A stretch of 57,194 nt of DNA from an uncultured Oscillospiraceae bacterium (GTDB taxonomy: Bacteria > Bacillota > Clostridia > Oscillospirales > Oscillospiraceae). Position numbers and translations under genes: made by a program. This document shows positions 1-7,731 of the stretch, in pieces. The stretch's first letter is position 1. Each line of letters opens with the position of its first letter. The notes beneath the pieces are model-generated. The model saw nothing but the letters and a program-made list of their open reading frames with translations, was not told where the DNA came from and did not search any database. The stretch spans positions 1-57,194 of the forward strand of contig CAJOHR010000022.1 in the NCBI GenBank assembly GCA_905234425.1. The letters are read 5' to 3'.

Positions 1-1
1 C

Positions 2-37
2 AAAAGCACCGAAAATCGTTTGATTTTCGGTGCTTTT
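2..37 (-). terminator. Intrinsic terminator after tRNA-Ala
   Basis: A 16-bp perfect inverted repeat (AAAAGCACCGAAAATC and its complement) with a 4-nt loop lies directly downstream of the tRNA on the minus strand. The arms end in A/T runs, so the minus-strand transcript ends its hairpin in U residues. The placement fits termination of the tRNA transcript. Confidence 0.85.
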
Positions 38-39
38 TG

Positions 40-115
40 TGGTGGACCTTAGGGGGATCGAACCCCTGACCTCCAGATTGCGAACCTGGCGCTCTCCCAG
101 CTGAGCTAAAGGCCC
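40..115 (-). tRNA. tRNA-Ala (anticodon CGC)
   Basis: The complement folds as a full cloverleaf: 7-bp acceptor stem GGGCCTT/AAGGTCC, D arm GCTC-AGCTGGGA-GAGC, 5-bp anticodon stem with 7-nt loop TTCGCAA (anticodon CGC), T loop TTCGATC, and an encoded CCA end. The acceptor contains a G3:U70 wobble, the alanine identity element, which agrees with the anticodon (reads GCG). It is 76 nt long including CCA. Confidence 0.95.
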
Positions 116-121
116 CTATTT

Positions 122-262
122 AGTTGACGAACCGGCCAGTGACTCAGGTGGCAGTCAGGCGAGTTACCTGTTTTTGCAGGAAACCGTTCCGCGTGCTCTC
201 CCAACTGAGCTATGGGCCCAAGGCGAGTCTGATTTTATCATATCCCGCTTCGTTCGTCAACT
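122..262. repeat. Inverted repeat bracketing a tRNA fragment
   Basis: AGTTGACGAAC at 122-132 is repeated as its exact complement at 252-262, about 120 bp away. The bracketed segment contains a tRNA 5'-half fragment and no protein gene. It may be a small degraded insertion next to the intact tRNA gene. I do not recognise the family. Confidence 0.5.
191..220 (-). pseudogene. tRNA 5'-half fragment
   Basis: On the minus strand this reads like the start of a tRNA: acceptor strand GGGCCCA, the TA at positions 8-9, then a D arm GCTC-AGTTGGGA-GAGC. After about 30 nt the tRNA pattern stops. There is no anticodon stem, T arm or matching 3' acceptor strand. It is a truncated tRNA, possibly left by recombination or integration at a tRNA gene. 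It is not the intact tRNA at 40-115, whose D-loop and acceptor differ. Confidence 0.65.
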
Positions 263-284
263 GTTTTTTGCGCAGGACCGTCCT

Positions 285-321
285 GAAAATAATAGGGAGC
301 CGGCGTAAACTGCCGGCTCCC
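285..321 (-). terminator. Intrinsic terminator of the pyrophosphatase gene
   Basis: The 10-bp stem GGGAGCCGGC/GCCGGCTCCC with a 7-nt loop begins just past the stop codon of the minus-strand gene. On that strand it is followed by the T-rich TATTATTTTC. Confidence 0.8.
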
Positions 322-327
322 GGGTCG

Positions 328-1980
328 TTATTTTTCCTCCTGAAGGGCTCGGAGCAGATGGGGGATGAACTGCTTTTTCCGGGACACCACGTCCGGCAGG
401 AGCAGAGCGTCGTCTGTGCCCTCCGCGTTGAAGGCCGCCTTCACCAGGGCCTCCGCGCCCACGCCGGCGCAGAGCACCTTGGTGGACTGTGTGGGCAGGC
501 TGGTGAGCATATAGAACACCATGTCCAGGTCCGAGGATCGCAGCGCTTCGGGCAGATAGCCGGAGACCAGTTCTCTGGCCCGGTCGTAGTTTGTTGTGCT
601 CACAAAGCTGCCCTGTCCCACGCCGAAGCGGATGCCGCCGGCCTCGAAGGTCTTGTAGTCCTGCTGGAAAATCTCCTTCGGCGTCTTGCCCTCCAGATTC
701 TCCCCGGCCTCAAACATGGCCGTGGCCAGCTCGTCAATGTCCACCTCCGCAATGGCTGCCAGCTGCTCCGCCGTCCGCACGTCCACCGGCGTGCAGGTGG
801 GGGAGCGGAACTGCAGGGTGTCGGAGAGGATGGCGGAGAGCAGAAGCCCGGCAATGTCCGGAGGGATCTCCACGCCCTCCTCGCCGTACATCTGATAGAT
901 CACCGTGGCAGTGCAGCCCACGGGCTGATTCCGGAAATACACCGGACCGCTGGTCTCCAGATTGCCGATGCGGTGGTGGTCGATGATCTCCAGAATCTCC
1001 GCATCCTCCCAGCCGTCCACGCACTGGGTCTTTTCGTTGTGGTCCACCAGGATCAGCTGCCGCCGCCGCAGGTTCAGCAGGTTCCGGCGAGAGATGACGC
1101 CCACGTATTTTCCGTCGCTGTCCACCACGGGGAAATAGACGTGGCGGACCTGGCCCATGACCTCCCGGACCTGGTCCAGATCGTCGCCCATTCGGAAGGT
1201 CAGAAGGTTTTTCGTCAGCATGTAGAAGGAGATGGGGACGCTCTGGGAGATCAGCATGGCGGCAGGATAGGTATCGTATGGGGTGGAAATGATGGAACAG
1301 CCACGCTCCTCCGCAAGATGGACGATGGTCTTTGGCACGGCGGAGCCGGTGCAGACCACGATGCAGTCCGCCCCCATTTCGATGGCGCAGTACTGAGCTT
1401 CGTACCGGTTGGCCACCAGTACCAGATCTCCTTGCTCCACCACGGCCTCCATGATCTCCGGGCTGGCCGCCCCGATGACGATCTTCCCGGCGGTGACCCG
1501 GCCCTGGGGATCGCCGGTCAGCAGGGTGCCGGACAGGGTCTCCATGATGTTCCTGTAGGAGGTTTTGGAGCTGGCCAGGAACTGGGTTCCCTGGGCGTCC
1601 ATGTTGGCCATGGCCAGATCCCGCAGGGAGATGATCCCCTGGAGATACCCCGCCTCGTCTACGATGGACAGGGTGGAGATGTTCTGGTCCCGCATGGTTT
1701 CCCAGGCCTGCCGGACGGACATATCCCCGGAGACGCCGGGCATCCGGCGAATGTCGATGTCCCGGACCCGGGCGCGGACGTCCAGACAGACCTCCGGCTT
1801 GGGGAAGCCGAAGCGGCCCAGCACGTATTTTGTTTCGCCGCCCAGAGAGCCGGCCCGAAGAGGCTCGTAGCGGCTGTCTCCGGTCTGGTTTTTCAGATAG
1901 GCGTATGCAATGGCGGAGCAGATCGAGTCCGTATCCGGGTTTTTATGGCCGATCACGCCGATTTTTCTCTCAGCATCCAT
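328..1980 (-). CDS. ppaC: Manganese-dependent inorganic pyrophosphatase with CBS and DRTGG domains
   Basis: Family II (DHH/DHHA2) pyrophosphatase, 550 aa, hydrolysing cytosolic pyrophosphate to phosphate. The metal-site motifs are all present: GHKNPDTDS at residues 11-19, a DHN and then a DHH motif in the middle, PVGCTATV, SDT, and a C-terminal SRKKQ. Between the N-terminal DHH motif and the rest lies a regulatory insert: one CBS motif, a DRTGG-type domain, then a second CBS motif. In characterised clostridial CBS-PPases this insert binds adenine nucleotides to tune activity. The length matches that subfamily rather than the roughly 310-aa simple form. I chose the ATG at 1980 over an upstream in-frame one because it follows GAGGAGAGAGGG at good spacing and begins directly with the conserved strand. 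It is transcribed alone, divergent from the GGDEF gene. Confidence 0.95.
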   Translation of the reverse strand: MDAERKIGVIGHKNPDTDSICSAIAYAYLKNQTGDSRYEPLRAGSLGGETKYVLGRFGFPKPEVCLDVRARVRDIDIRRMPGVSGDMSVRQAWETMRDQNISTLSIVDEAGYLQGIISLRDLAMANMDAQGTQFLASSKTSYRNIMETLSGTLLTGDPQGRVTAGKIVIGAASPEIMEAVVEQGDLVLVANRYEAQYCAIEMGADCIVVCTGSAVPKTIVHLAEERGCSIISTPYDTYPAAMLISQSVPISFYMLTKNLLTFRMGDDLDQVREVMGQVRHVYFPVVDSDGKYVGVISRRNLLNLRRRQLILVDHNEKTQCVDGWEDAEILEIIDHHRIGNLETSGPVYFRNQPVGCTATVIYQMYGEEGVEIPPDIAGLLLSAILSDTLQFRSPTCTPVDVRTAEQLAAIAEVDIDELATAMFEAGENLEGKTPKEIFQQDYKTFEAGGIRFGVGQGSFVSTTNYDRARELVSGYLPEALRSSDLDMVFYMLTSLPTQSTKVLCAGVGAEALVKAAFNAEGTDDALLLPDVVSRKKQFIPHLLRALQEEK

Positions 1981-2011
1981 GGATGATCCCTCTCTCCTCG
2001 GTTCTTGCCCC

Positions 2012-2017
2012 ATTCTA
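2012..2017 (-). promoter_or_regulatory. Extended -10 promoter for the pyrophosphatase gene
   Basis: The minus strand has TAGAAT preceded by TGG (extended -10 form), about 30 bp upstream of the start codon. No good -35 is seen at 17 bp, so this is a moderate call. Confidence 0.45.
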
Positions 2018-2114
2018 CCATACTTTTCACGGAAAAAACAGCCCGTCTCCGATTTCTTCGCCGTTTTATAAAAGGCACCGGATGGAGAAAGGGCAAAAGT
2101 CCCGCAATTATCAA

Positions 2115-2143
2115 TTGCCAGGCGGGAGGAAATGTGATAAGAT
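2115..2143 (+). promoter_or_regulatory. Sigma-A type promoter for the GGDEF gene
   Basis: TTGCCA (2115-2120) and TAAGAT (2138-2143) are separated by 17 bp and lie about 40 bp before the start codon of the plus-strand gene. Confidence 0.6.
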
Positions 2144-2180
2144 TGAGAAAAACATATGGTGACGAAAGGGAGGGGCCCCT

Positions 2181-3512
2181 ATGGACTTCCAAGGTCTTGT
2201 GGATTGCATTGATCGACCCTGCGCCGTAATGTCCGTCAGCAAGAAGGACCGGAGCGTCCGGGTGGAGTGCTCCAATCAGCATTTTAAGAATGTGACGCCG
2301 CCGCCGCATACGGACGGGATCCTATACTATGAGCATACGCCCCGAAATCCGAAATTTGAGGATTTCTGTTACCACGCCGCCATTCTCCGGGAGACCGGGC
2401 ACGTGTACGTGGAGCACCCTTCGGGCATGATCGACCAGATGGCGATTCCGCTGGCCTGCGAGGATGCGGAGAAGGGCTACTGCCAGTTTTCCTTTGAGAT
2501 CACGGAGAATGCGGAGCCGCGGCGGCTGGCCACGGTCTCTGTGGACGCGGCGGAGTTCGCCGTCCGGGCCAGCCTGACCCTCATGGAGGCGGAGGACTTC
2601 AAGGCGAGTGTGCAGGCTGTGCTTCAGGACGCCCTGTCCATCTCCGGGGCCCACAACAGCCGGATCTTCCTCCTGGACCACAAGAACCGGTCCTTCCGGA
2701 TTTTCTGCGAGGCCACCAATTCCCTGGACATCCACAAGCACAACGAAGCTCTCACCTATGACTTTATCCAGGCCTGGGGGCGGGCCATCGGGGACAGCAA
2801 CGCCCTGCTGCTGACCACGAAAGAGGAATTTGACCGGCTGGAGGAAATCGCCCCCGAATGGCTCAGTAATCTCCGCAGCTTTGACGTGAAAAGCCTGGTG
2901 CTGCTGCCTCTGCGCCGGAGCAAGCAGCTCATCGGCTATGTGGACTTTGTCAACTTCGATCCCCGGACCTCCGCGGACGTGAAGGAGCTGGCGGAGCTGA
3001 TCACCGTCTATCTGGCCGCTGAAATCTCCAACCATCAGCTCATGGAGCAGCTGACGGAGATGAGCACCTCCGACGCTCTGACGGGGCTGAAAAACAGGCT
3101 GGCCATGCTGCGGCGCATGAGCGAGCTGGGCAACAGCGGCTTCGGTCTGATCAATCTGGATCTGAACGGCCTGAAGCGGGTCAACGACGAGCAGGGACAC
3201 GACGCCGGAGACCGGCTCCTGGTTCTGGCGGCGGAGGCCCTGACCAAGTTCTTCTATCAAAACGACGTGTTCCGCACCGGCGGCGACGAGTTCATCGTCC
3301 TGATCCCCGGCATCACCCGGGAGGTTTTCCAGCGGAAGGTGGTAAAATTCCGGGAGGCCATGGCGAAAAACCGGGAGGTGCGCTTTGCCATCGGAACCTG
3401 CTGGTCCGATGGGTCCCTGGATGTGAACAGCGCCTTCCGCATGGCCGACGACGCCATGTACGCGGACAAAAAGGCCTATTACAAGCAGAATCCCCAGCTT
3501 GGCAGACGGTAA
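2181..3512 (+). CDS. GAF-GGDEF protein, probable diguanylate cyclase
   Basis: 443 aa, no membrane segment. The N-terminal ~120 residues look like a PAS-type sensor region, residues ~130-275 a GAF-like domain, and ~285-443 a GGDEF domain. The active-site loop is an intact GGDEF near residue 367, and the upstream DLNGLKRVNDEQGHDAGD segment has the usual metal-binding Asp and substrate contacts, so synthesis of c-di-GMP from two GTP is likely. The inhibitory RxxD site five residues before GGDEF is replaced by YQND, so classic product inhibition is probably absent. The start follows AAAGGGAGGGG and has its own promoter and terminator, so it is monocistronic. The signal it senses cannot be read from the sequence. 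Confidence 0.9.
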   Translation: MDFQGLVDCIDRPCAVMSVSKKDRSVRVECSNQHFKNVTPPPHTDGILYYEHTPRNPKFEDFCYHAAILRETGHVYVEHPSGMIDQMAIPLACEDAEKGYCQFSFEITENAEPRRLATVSVDAAEFAVRASLTLMEAEDFKASVQAVLQDALSISGAHNSRIFLLDHKNRSFRIFCEATNSLDIHKHNEALTYDFIQAWGRAIGDSNALLLTTKEEFDRLEEIAPEWLSNLRSFDVKSLVLLPLRRSKQLIGYVDFVNFDPRTSADVKELAELITVYLAAEISNHQLMEQLTEMSTSDALTGLKNRLAMLRRMSELGNSGFGLINLDLNGLKRVNDEQGHDAGDRLLVLAAEALTKFFYQNDVFRTGGDEFIVLIPGITREVFQRKVVKFREAMAKNREVRFAIGTCWSDGSLDVNSAFRMADDAMYADKKAYYKQNPQLGRR

Positions 3513-3524
3513 TTTAGCGATTTT

Positions 3525-3557
3525 GGGCGCATCCCGGCAAGGGATGCGCCCGATTTT
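3525..3557 (+). terminator. Intrinsic terminator after the GGDEF gene
   Basis: GGGCGCATCCC and its perfect complement flank a 5-nt loop (11-bp stem) and are followed by GATTTTT. It lies between two convergent genes. Confidence 0.85.
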
Positions 3558-3571
3558 TCGTCATATGGGAG

Positions 3572-5950
3572 TCATTGCGCCATGAGCCAGCCGCGGATCT
3601 CGGAGACGCCGCGATAGCGGTGGAAGCCGCCCTCCTCGGGCACCACCAGCGTGGGGGCCTGCATAATGCCGTACTTCTCGGCCAAGTCCCGCTCCTCCGT
3701 GGCGTCCACGGGCCGATAGCCTACGCCGGCCTTGTCCAGCAGGGCGGTGGCCGCCTTGCAGTTGGGGCACACAGGGGTCTTGAACAGCAGGACCTCTCCG
3801 GCTGCGGCCTCGGCCTTGGGGGCTGCCGCGGCCGGGGTCTCGTCCGCGGGAGCGGGATTGGGACCCTGATGGGTCAGGACGGAGCGGCCGATGTTGTAGA
3901 CCTTCCGGTCCTTGAACTCCTGGGCCTTGCCGTCGTTCCAGTTCTGAACGGGACGGTAATAGCCGGTGATCCGGCTGTAGACCTCGGTCTTCTTGCCGCA
4001 GATGGGGCAGGTGTACTGCTCGCCGGTGAGATAGCCGTGGTCCGCACAGACGGAATAGGTGGGGGACATGGTGTAATAGGGGAGTTTATAATTCTCCGCG
4101 ATCTTCCGCACCAGATTGGCCGCCGCCCGCCAGTCCGGCAGCTTTTCGCCCAGAAAGGCGTGGAAGACAGTGCCGGAGGTGTAGAGGGTCTGGAGATCGT
4201 CCTGAATGTCCAGGGCGGAAAACACGTCCTCCGAGAAGCCCACGGGCAGGTGGGAGGAGTTGGTGTAGTAGGGAGTGCCGTTCATATTGGCGGTGATGAT
4301 GTCGGGGAACTGCTCCTTGTCATGCTTGGCGAAGCGGTAGGTGGTGGACTCCGCAGGGGTGGCCTCCAGGTTGAACAGGTCGCCGTATTTCTCCTGATAG
4401 TCTGAGAGCCGGTCCCGCATGTGGTTCAGGACCTCCCGGGCGAACTTTTGGGTCTTGGGGTCCGTGAGATCGGCCCGGAGCCATCTGGCGTTGAGGCCCA
4501 CCTCGTTCATGCCGATGAGGCCGATGGTGGAGAAGTGGTTGGAGAAGGTGCCGAGATACCGCTTGGTGTAGGGATAGAGGCCCTGATCCAGGAGCTTGGT
4601 GATGACCGTCCGCTTGATGTTCAGGCTCCGGGCGGACAGATCCATGAGGTAGTCCAGCCGCTCGTAGAAGTCCTTTTCATCCTTGGCCTGATAGGCGATC
4701 CGGGGCAGGTTGATGGTGACCACACCGATGGAGCCCGTGGACTCGCCGGAGCCGAAGAAGCCGCCGGACTTTTTCCGCAGCTCCCGGAGATCCAGCCGGA
4801 GCCGGCAGCACATGGAGCGCACGTCGCTGGGCTCCATGTCGGAGTTGATGTAGTTGGAGAAATAGGGGGTGCCGTACTTGGCGGTCATCTCGAAGAGCAG
4901 TTTATTATTTTCCGTCTCCTCCCAGTTGAAGTCCCGGGTGATGGAGTAGGTGGGAATGGGATACTGGAAGCCCCGGCCATTGGCGTCGCCCTCGATCATG
5001 ATCTCAATGAAGGCCTTGTTCACCATGTCCATTTCCTTCTGGCAGTCTCCGTAGGTGAAGTCCATCTCCTCGCCGCCGATGATGGCGGGAAGGTTTTTCA
5101 GATCACCCGGCACGGTCCAGTCCAGGGTGATGTTGGAGAAGGGCGCCTGGGTGCCCCAGCGGGAGGGGGTGTTCACGCCATAGACGAAGGACTGGATGCA
5201 CTGCTTGACCTCGCCCTGGCTCAGGTTGTCCACCTTGACGAAGGGGGCCAGGTAGGTGTCGAAGGAGGAATAGGCCTGGGCGCCGGCCCACTCGTTCTGC
5301 ATGATGCCCAGGAAGTTCACCATCTGGTTGCAGAGGGTGGAGAGATGCTTGGAGGGTGAGGAGGTGATTTTTCCGGGTACGCCGCCCAGACCCTCCTGGA
5401 TCAGCTGCTTCAGGCTCCAGCCTGCACAGTAGCCGGTGAGCATGGACAGGTCGTGGAGGTGGATGGCCGCGCTCCGGTGGGCCTCGGCAATTTCGTCGTC
5501 ATAGACCTCGCTGAGCCAGTAGTTGGCGGTGATGGCGCCGGAGTTGGAGAGGATCAGGCCGCCCACGGAATAGGTGACGGTGGAGTTCTCCTTCACCCGC
5601 CAGTCGTTGATTCTCAGATAGTTGTCCACCAGGTCCTTGTAGTTGAGCAGGGTGGAGTTGATGTTGCGGACCTTCTCCCGCTGCCGCCGGTAGAGAATAT
5701 AGGCCTTTGCCACGTCGGCATAGCCGCACTCGGACAGGACCTTTTCCACGCTGTCCTGGATCTCCTCCACGGAGACCTGGCCGTTATGGATCTTCGACTC
5801 GAAGTCCGAGGCCACCCGCAGGGCAATAAGGCTGATGACGTCGGGATGGGACTGCCGCCCCACGGCCTCAAAGGCCTTGGTGATGGCGGCGCTGATTTTA
5901 TCGATCTGGAAGTCTACCACACTTCCGTCTCTTTTGACAACCTGATACAA
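3572..5950 (-). CDS. nrdD: Anaerobic ribonucleoside-triphosphate reductase with fused glutaredoxin-like domain
   Basis: Class III ribonucleotide reductase, 792 aa, reducing NTPs to dNTPs with a glycyl radical installed by NrdG. Residues ~1-95 form an ATP-cone (starting YQVVKRDGSVVDF). The catalytic barrel follows. Near the C-terminus are a zinc site (C-x2-H then CPIC) and the radical loop RITGYYRP (Gly about 660). Unlike the usual ~700-aa protein, it continues past a proline/alanine linker into a ~75-aa glutaredoxin/thioredoxin-like domain with a CPNC redox motif near residue 728, suggesting a built-in electron donor. I chose a TTG start at 5950: it lies just after AGGAGGAGGAGC, whereas the in-frame ATG 17 codons upstream has no ribosome binding site and falls at the predicted transcription start. 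It has its own promoter and NrdR-like operators although nrdG lies just upstream. Confidence 0.95.
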   Translation of the reverse strand: MYQVVKRDGSVVDFQIDKISAAITKAFEAVGRQSHPDVISLIALRVASDFESKIHNGQVSVEEIQDSVEKVLSECGYADVAKAYILYRRQREKVRNINSTLLNYKDLVDNYLRINDWRVKENSTVTYSVGGLILSNSGAITANYWLSEVYDDEIAEAHRSAAIHLHDLSMLTGYCAGWSLKQLIQEGLGGVPGKITSSPSKHLSTLCNQMVNFLGIMQNEWAGAQAYSSFDTYLAPFVKVDNLSQGEVKQCIQSFVYGVNTPSRWGTQAPFSNITLDWTVPGDLKNLPAIIGGEEMDFTYGDCQKEMDMVNKAFIEIMIEGDANGRGFQYPIPTYSITRDFNWEETENNKLLFEMTAKYGTPYFSNYINSDMEPSDVRSMCCRLRLDLRELRKKSGGFFGSGESTGSIGVVTINLPRIAYQAKDEKDFYERLDYLMDLSARSLNIKRTVITKLLDQGLYPYTKRYLGTFSNHFSTIGLIGMNEVGLNARWLRADLTDPKTQKFAREVLNHMRDRLSDYQEKYGDLFNLEATPAESTTYRFAKHDKEQFPDIITANMNGTPYYTNSSHLPVGFSEDVFSALDIQDDLQTLYTSGTVFHAFLGEKLPDWRAAANLVRKIAENYKLPYYTMSPTYSVCADHGYLTGEQYTCPICGKKTEVYSRITGYYRPVQNWNDGKAQEFKDRKVYNIGRSVLTHQGPNPAPADETPAAAAPKAEAAAGEVLLFKTPVCPNCKAATALLDKAGVGYRPVDATEERDLAEKYGIMQAPTLVVPEEGGFHRYRGVSEIRGWLMAQ

Positions 5951-5977
5951 AATTGCTCCTCCTCCTGTGTATATAAA

Positions 5978-6006
5978 CCCGTTTGGAAATATAATTATCA
6001 AACGGG
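5978..6006 (-). other. Hairpin at the 5' end of the nrdD mRNA
   Basis: CCCGTTTG and CAAACGGG form a perfect 8-bp stem around a 13-nt A/T-rich loop. With the -10 at 6010-6015, transcription would begin inside the first arm, so this could be a 5' stabilising hairpin. It has no U-run and is not a terminator. Confidence 0.5.
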
Positions 6007-6009
6007 GAT

Positions 6010-6038
6010 ATTCTACACGGAAGGGGGAGCAATGTCAA
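6010..6038 (-). promoter_or_regulatory. nrdD promoter
   Basis: The minus strand has a consensus -35 TTGACA (6033-6038), 17-bp spacer and -10 TAGAAT (6010-6015), about 60 bp upstream of the TTG start. The -35 lies inside one of the two NrdR-like boxes. Confidence 0.85.
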
Positions 6039-6080
6039 TATATTCAGTCTATAATTTTTGTTACACACAAGATATTGTGG
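6033..6080. promoter_or_regulatory. Pair of NrdR-type operator boxes
   Basis: Two near-palindromes match the NrdR box (consensus acaCwAtATaTwGtgt). The box at 6065-6080 is ACACAAGATATTGTGG. The box at 6033-6048 has the core CAATATATT and overlaps the -35 element. Their starts are 32 bp apart, about three helical turns, the typical arrangement for cooperative NrdR binding. Binding here would block RNA polymerase at nrdD when dATP/ATP is high. No nrdR gene lies in the window. Confidence 0.75.
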
Positions 6081-6083
6081 TTG

Positions 6084-6779
6084 CTAGGCGTCCACGCCCC
6101 GCAGTTCCGCTTCCAGCACATACCCTGCGGCAATGTCCCGAAAGGCCTGCAATTCCTGGGGTGTGGGGGCGTGAAGGCCTTCAAAGGGGACGGTGTCCCG
6201 GTCGGTGAAGCATTGGAGGTGATACCGCTTTGCGCCCCGGATCATCTCGCCGATCCCGTGGAAATCCTCCGCCTCATGGAGCTCCCGGACCACGGTGGTG
6301 CGGAACTGGTAGTCGGGGGCCCTGTCCATGATCAGGGCAATGCTCTCCCGAATGGGTCCCAGGTCTATGGTCTCCAGGCCGCAGGTCATGGCGTACTTTT
6401 CCGGGCTGTTCTTGACGTCCATGGCCACGTAGTCCGCCAGCCCTGCATCCAGAATCTCCCGCAGCAGGGCCGGATGATTGCCGTTGGTGTCCAGCTTCAC
6501 GCCGTAGCCCAGGTCCCGGACCTTTTTCATCAGCTCCGGCAGCTCCCGGTGGAGACAGGGCTCCCCGCCGGTGAAGGCCACGCCGTCCAGCAGTCCATGC
6601 CGTTTTTTCAGGAAGGCAAGGAGCTCCGTGTCCTCCATGAGCGCCGGGACCTTGCCCTCCGCCAGCTCATAATTGTGGCAGAAGGGACACCGGAAGTCGC
6701 AGCCTCCCAGGAACACCGTGCAGGCCACCTTCCCGGGATAATCCAGCAGGGTCATTTTTTGCAGACCGTGTATCTTCAT
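6084..6779 (-). CDS. nrdG: Anaerobic ribonucleotide reductase activating protein (radical SAM)
   Basis: 231-aa radical-SAM enzyme. Cysteines 27, 31 and 34 in CDFRCPFC form the CxxxCxxC site for the [4Fe-4S] cluster that cleaves SAM to make the glycyl radical on NrdD. FTGGEPCLH follows as the SAM-binding GGE motif. At about 230 aa it belongs to the longer activase type rather than the ~155-aa enterobacterial form. The ATG at 6779 is preceded by GGAGG at 6 nt. An ATG 36 codons upstream lies in the preceding gene and is unsupported. It is the last gene of the patatin-TPR-DUF4037-nrdG operon. nrdD follows 133 bp later behind its own regulated promoter. Confidence 0.93.
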   Translation of the reverse strand: MKIHGLQKMTLLDYPGKVACTVFLGGCDFRCPFCHNYELAEGKVPALMEDTELLAFLKKRHGLLDGVAFTGGEPCLHRELPELMKKVRDLGYGVKLDTNGNHPALLREILDAGLADYVAMDVKNSPEKYAMTCGLETIDLGPIRESIALIMDRAPDYQFRTTVVRELHEAEDFHGIGEMIRGAKRYHLQCFTDRDTVPFEGLHAPTPQELQAFRDIAAGYVLEAELRGVDA

Positions 6780-6789
6780 GTCGTTCCTC

Positions 6790-7731
6790 CTATGTTGCCG
6801 CCAGAATGTGCAGATTCCGCAGGTCTCCGTCCCGGATGCTGTCGTTGACGGAGTAGGCGTGCCGCTCCAGATCGCCGCAGTCCGCACTGGTCAGCCCCTG
6901 ATCCCGGAGCAGCGCGATCACGTCGGCGGCAATGCTCTCCATGACGGCGGCCTTCTCCCGGGGCATGTCCTCCTGATTGTTTGTGGTGAGCAGGTATTCC
7001 AGGAGCTCCGCCGTGGGGACCATGCCGGGAAGCTGCCGAAGGGCCCGGAAGCTCCACTTGTAGTAGGGCTCGTAGACCTCCAGAAGCAGGAACAGGGCGG
7101 ACATGGCGTGCCTGACGAATTCCACGGCGGCCAGCTGGGCTGCGGCGGGCTCCCCGTGGCCCAGGCACCGGAGGTAGTTGTACTGCCCCGACTGGGCCAT
7201 AAGCAGGAGCTGTCCCGCCAGCCGCTTCCGCCGGATCTCCTCGGGGAAACGGGAGAGGGATTCCCGGATGCGGGTCATCTCCCCCGGATTGTCGAAAAAC
7301 AGGTCGCCTCCCGTGGCCTCGGCCAGGGACTGGGCGGGGATCGTGAGCCACTGGGATACGGTCAGGACGCCGTCCCCGGCGCCGGTTTTCTCCCGGAAGA
7401 AATCCGCCATCCGGATGACGCCCCGTCTGGGGCCGCCCACGGGGTTGACCCGGGGCCGGGACACCCCCATAAATTCCCGGGGCAGGGCGTCGTAGGCCCG
7501 CTCCAGCAGAAAGGCGCTGCGCCGGTCCACCAGGTCCTCGCCGGGCAGGAAGAGGCAGAAGCCCGGCTCAAAATCGTGGTCCCGGGAGAGATCGTCGTCG
7601 AAGCCCAGACATTCGGAGCCGCTTCCCGCAAGCCCCGCCGCAAGCAGGGGCAGCAGCTCCGGAAATTTCGCCTCCAGCATGGGCTTTCCACAGGCCTCAA
7701 AGAAGGCCCGTGACAGCTCAAGTCCGTTCAT
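6790..7731 (-). CDS. DUF4037 domain protein (nucleotidyltransferase-like)
   Basis: 313 aa. Near residues 30-50 is GSGSECLGFDDDLSRDHD, resembling the G-S...D-x-D active site of the nucleotidyltransferase superfamily as found in DUF4037 proteins. The substrate is unknown. The rest is alpha-helical, cytosolic, with no membrane segment. The ATG at 7731 is preceded by GGAGATCT and overlaps the upstream TPR gene by 14 bp, implying translational coupling. An extended upstream start would lie wholly in the TPR gene and in a biased frame, so I rejected it. The tight link to a TPR protein suggests they work together. Nothing ties them to nucleotide reduction beyond co-transcription with nrdG. Confidence 0.75.
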   Translation of the reverse strand: MNGLELSRAFFEACGKPMLEAKFPELLPLLAAGLAGSGSECLGFDDDLSRDHDFEPGFCLFLPGEDLVDRRSAFLLERAYDALPREFMGVSRPRVNPVGGPRRGVIRMADFFREKTGAGDGVLTVSQWLTIPAQSLAEATGGDLFFDNPGEMTRIRESLSRFPEEIRRKRLAGQLLLMAQSGQYNYLRCLGHGEPAAAQLAAVEFVRHAMSALFLLLEVYEPYYKWSFRALRQLPGMVPTAELLEYLLTTNNQEDMPREKAAVMESIAADVIALLRDQGLTSADCGDLERHAYSVNDSIRDGDLRNLHILAAT

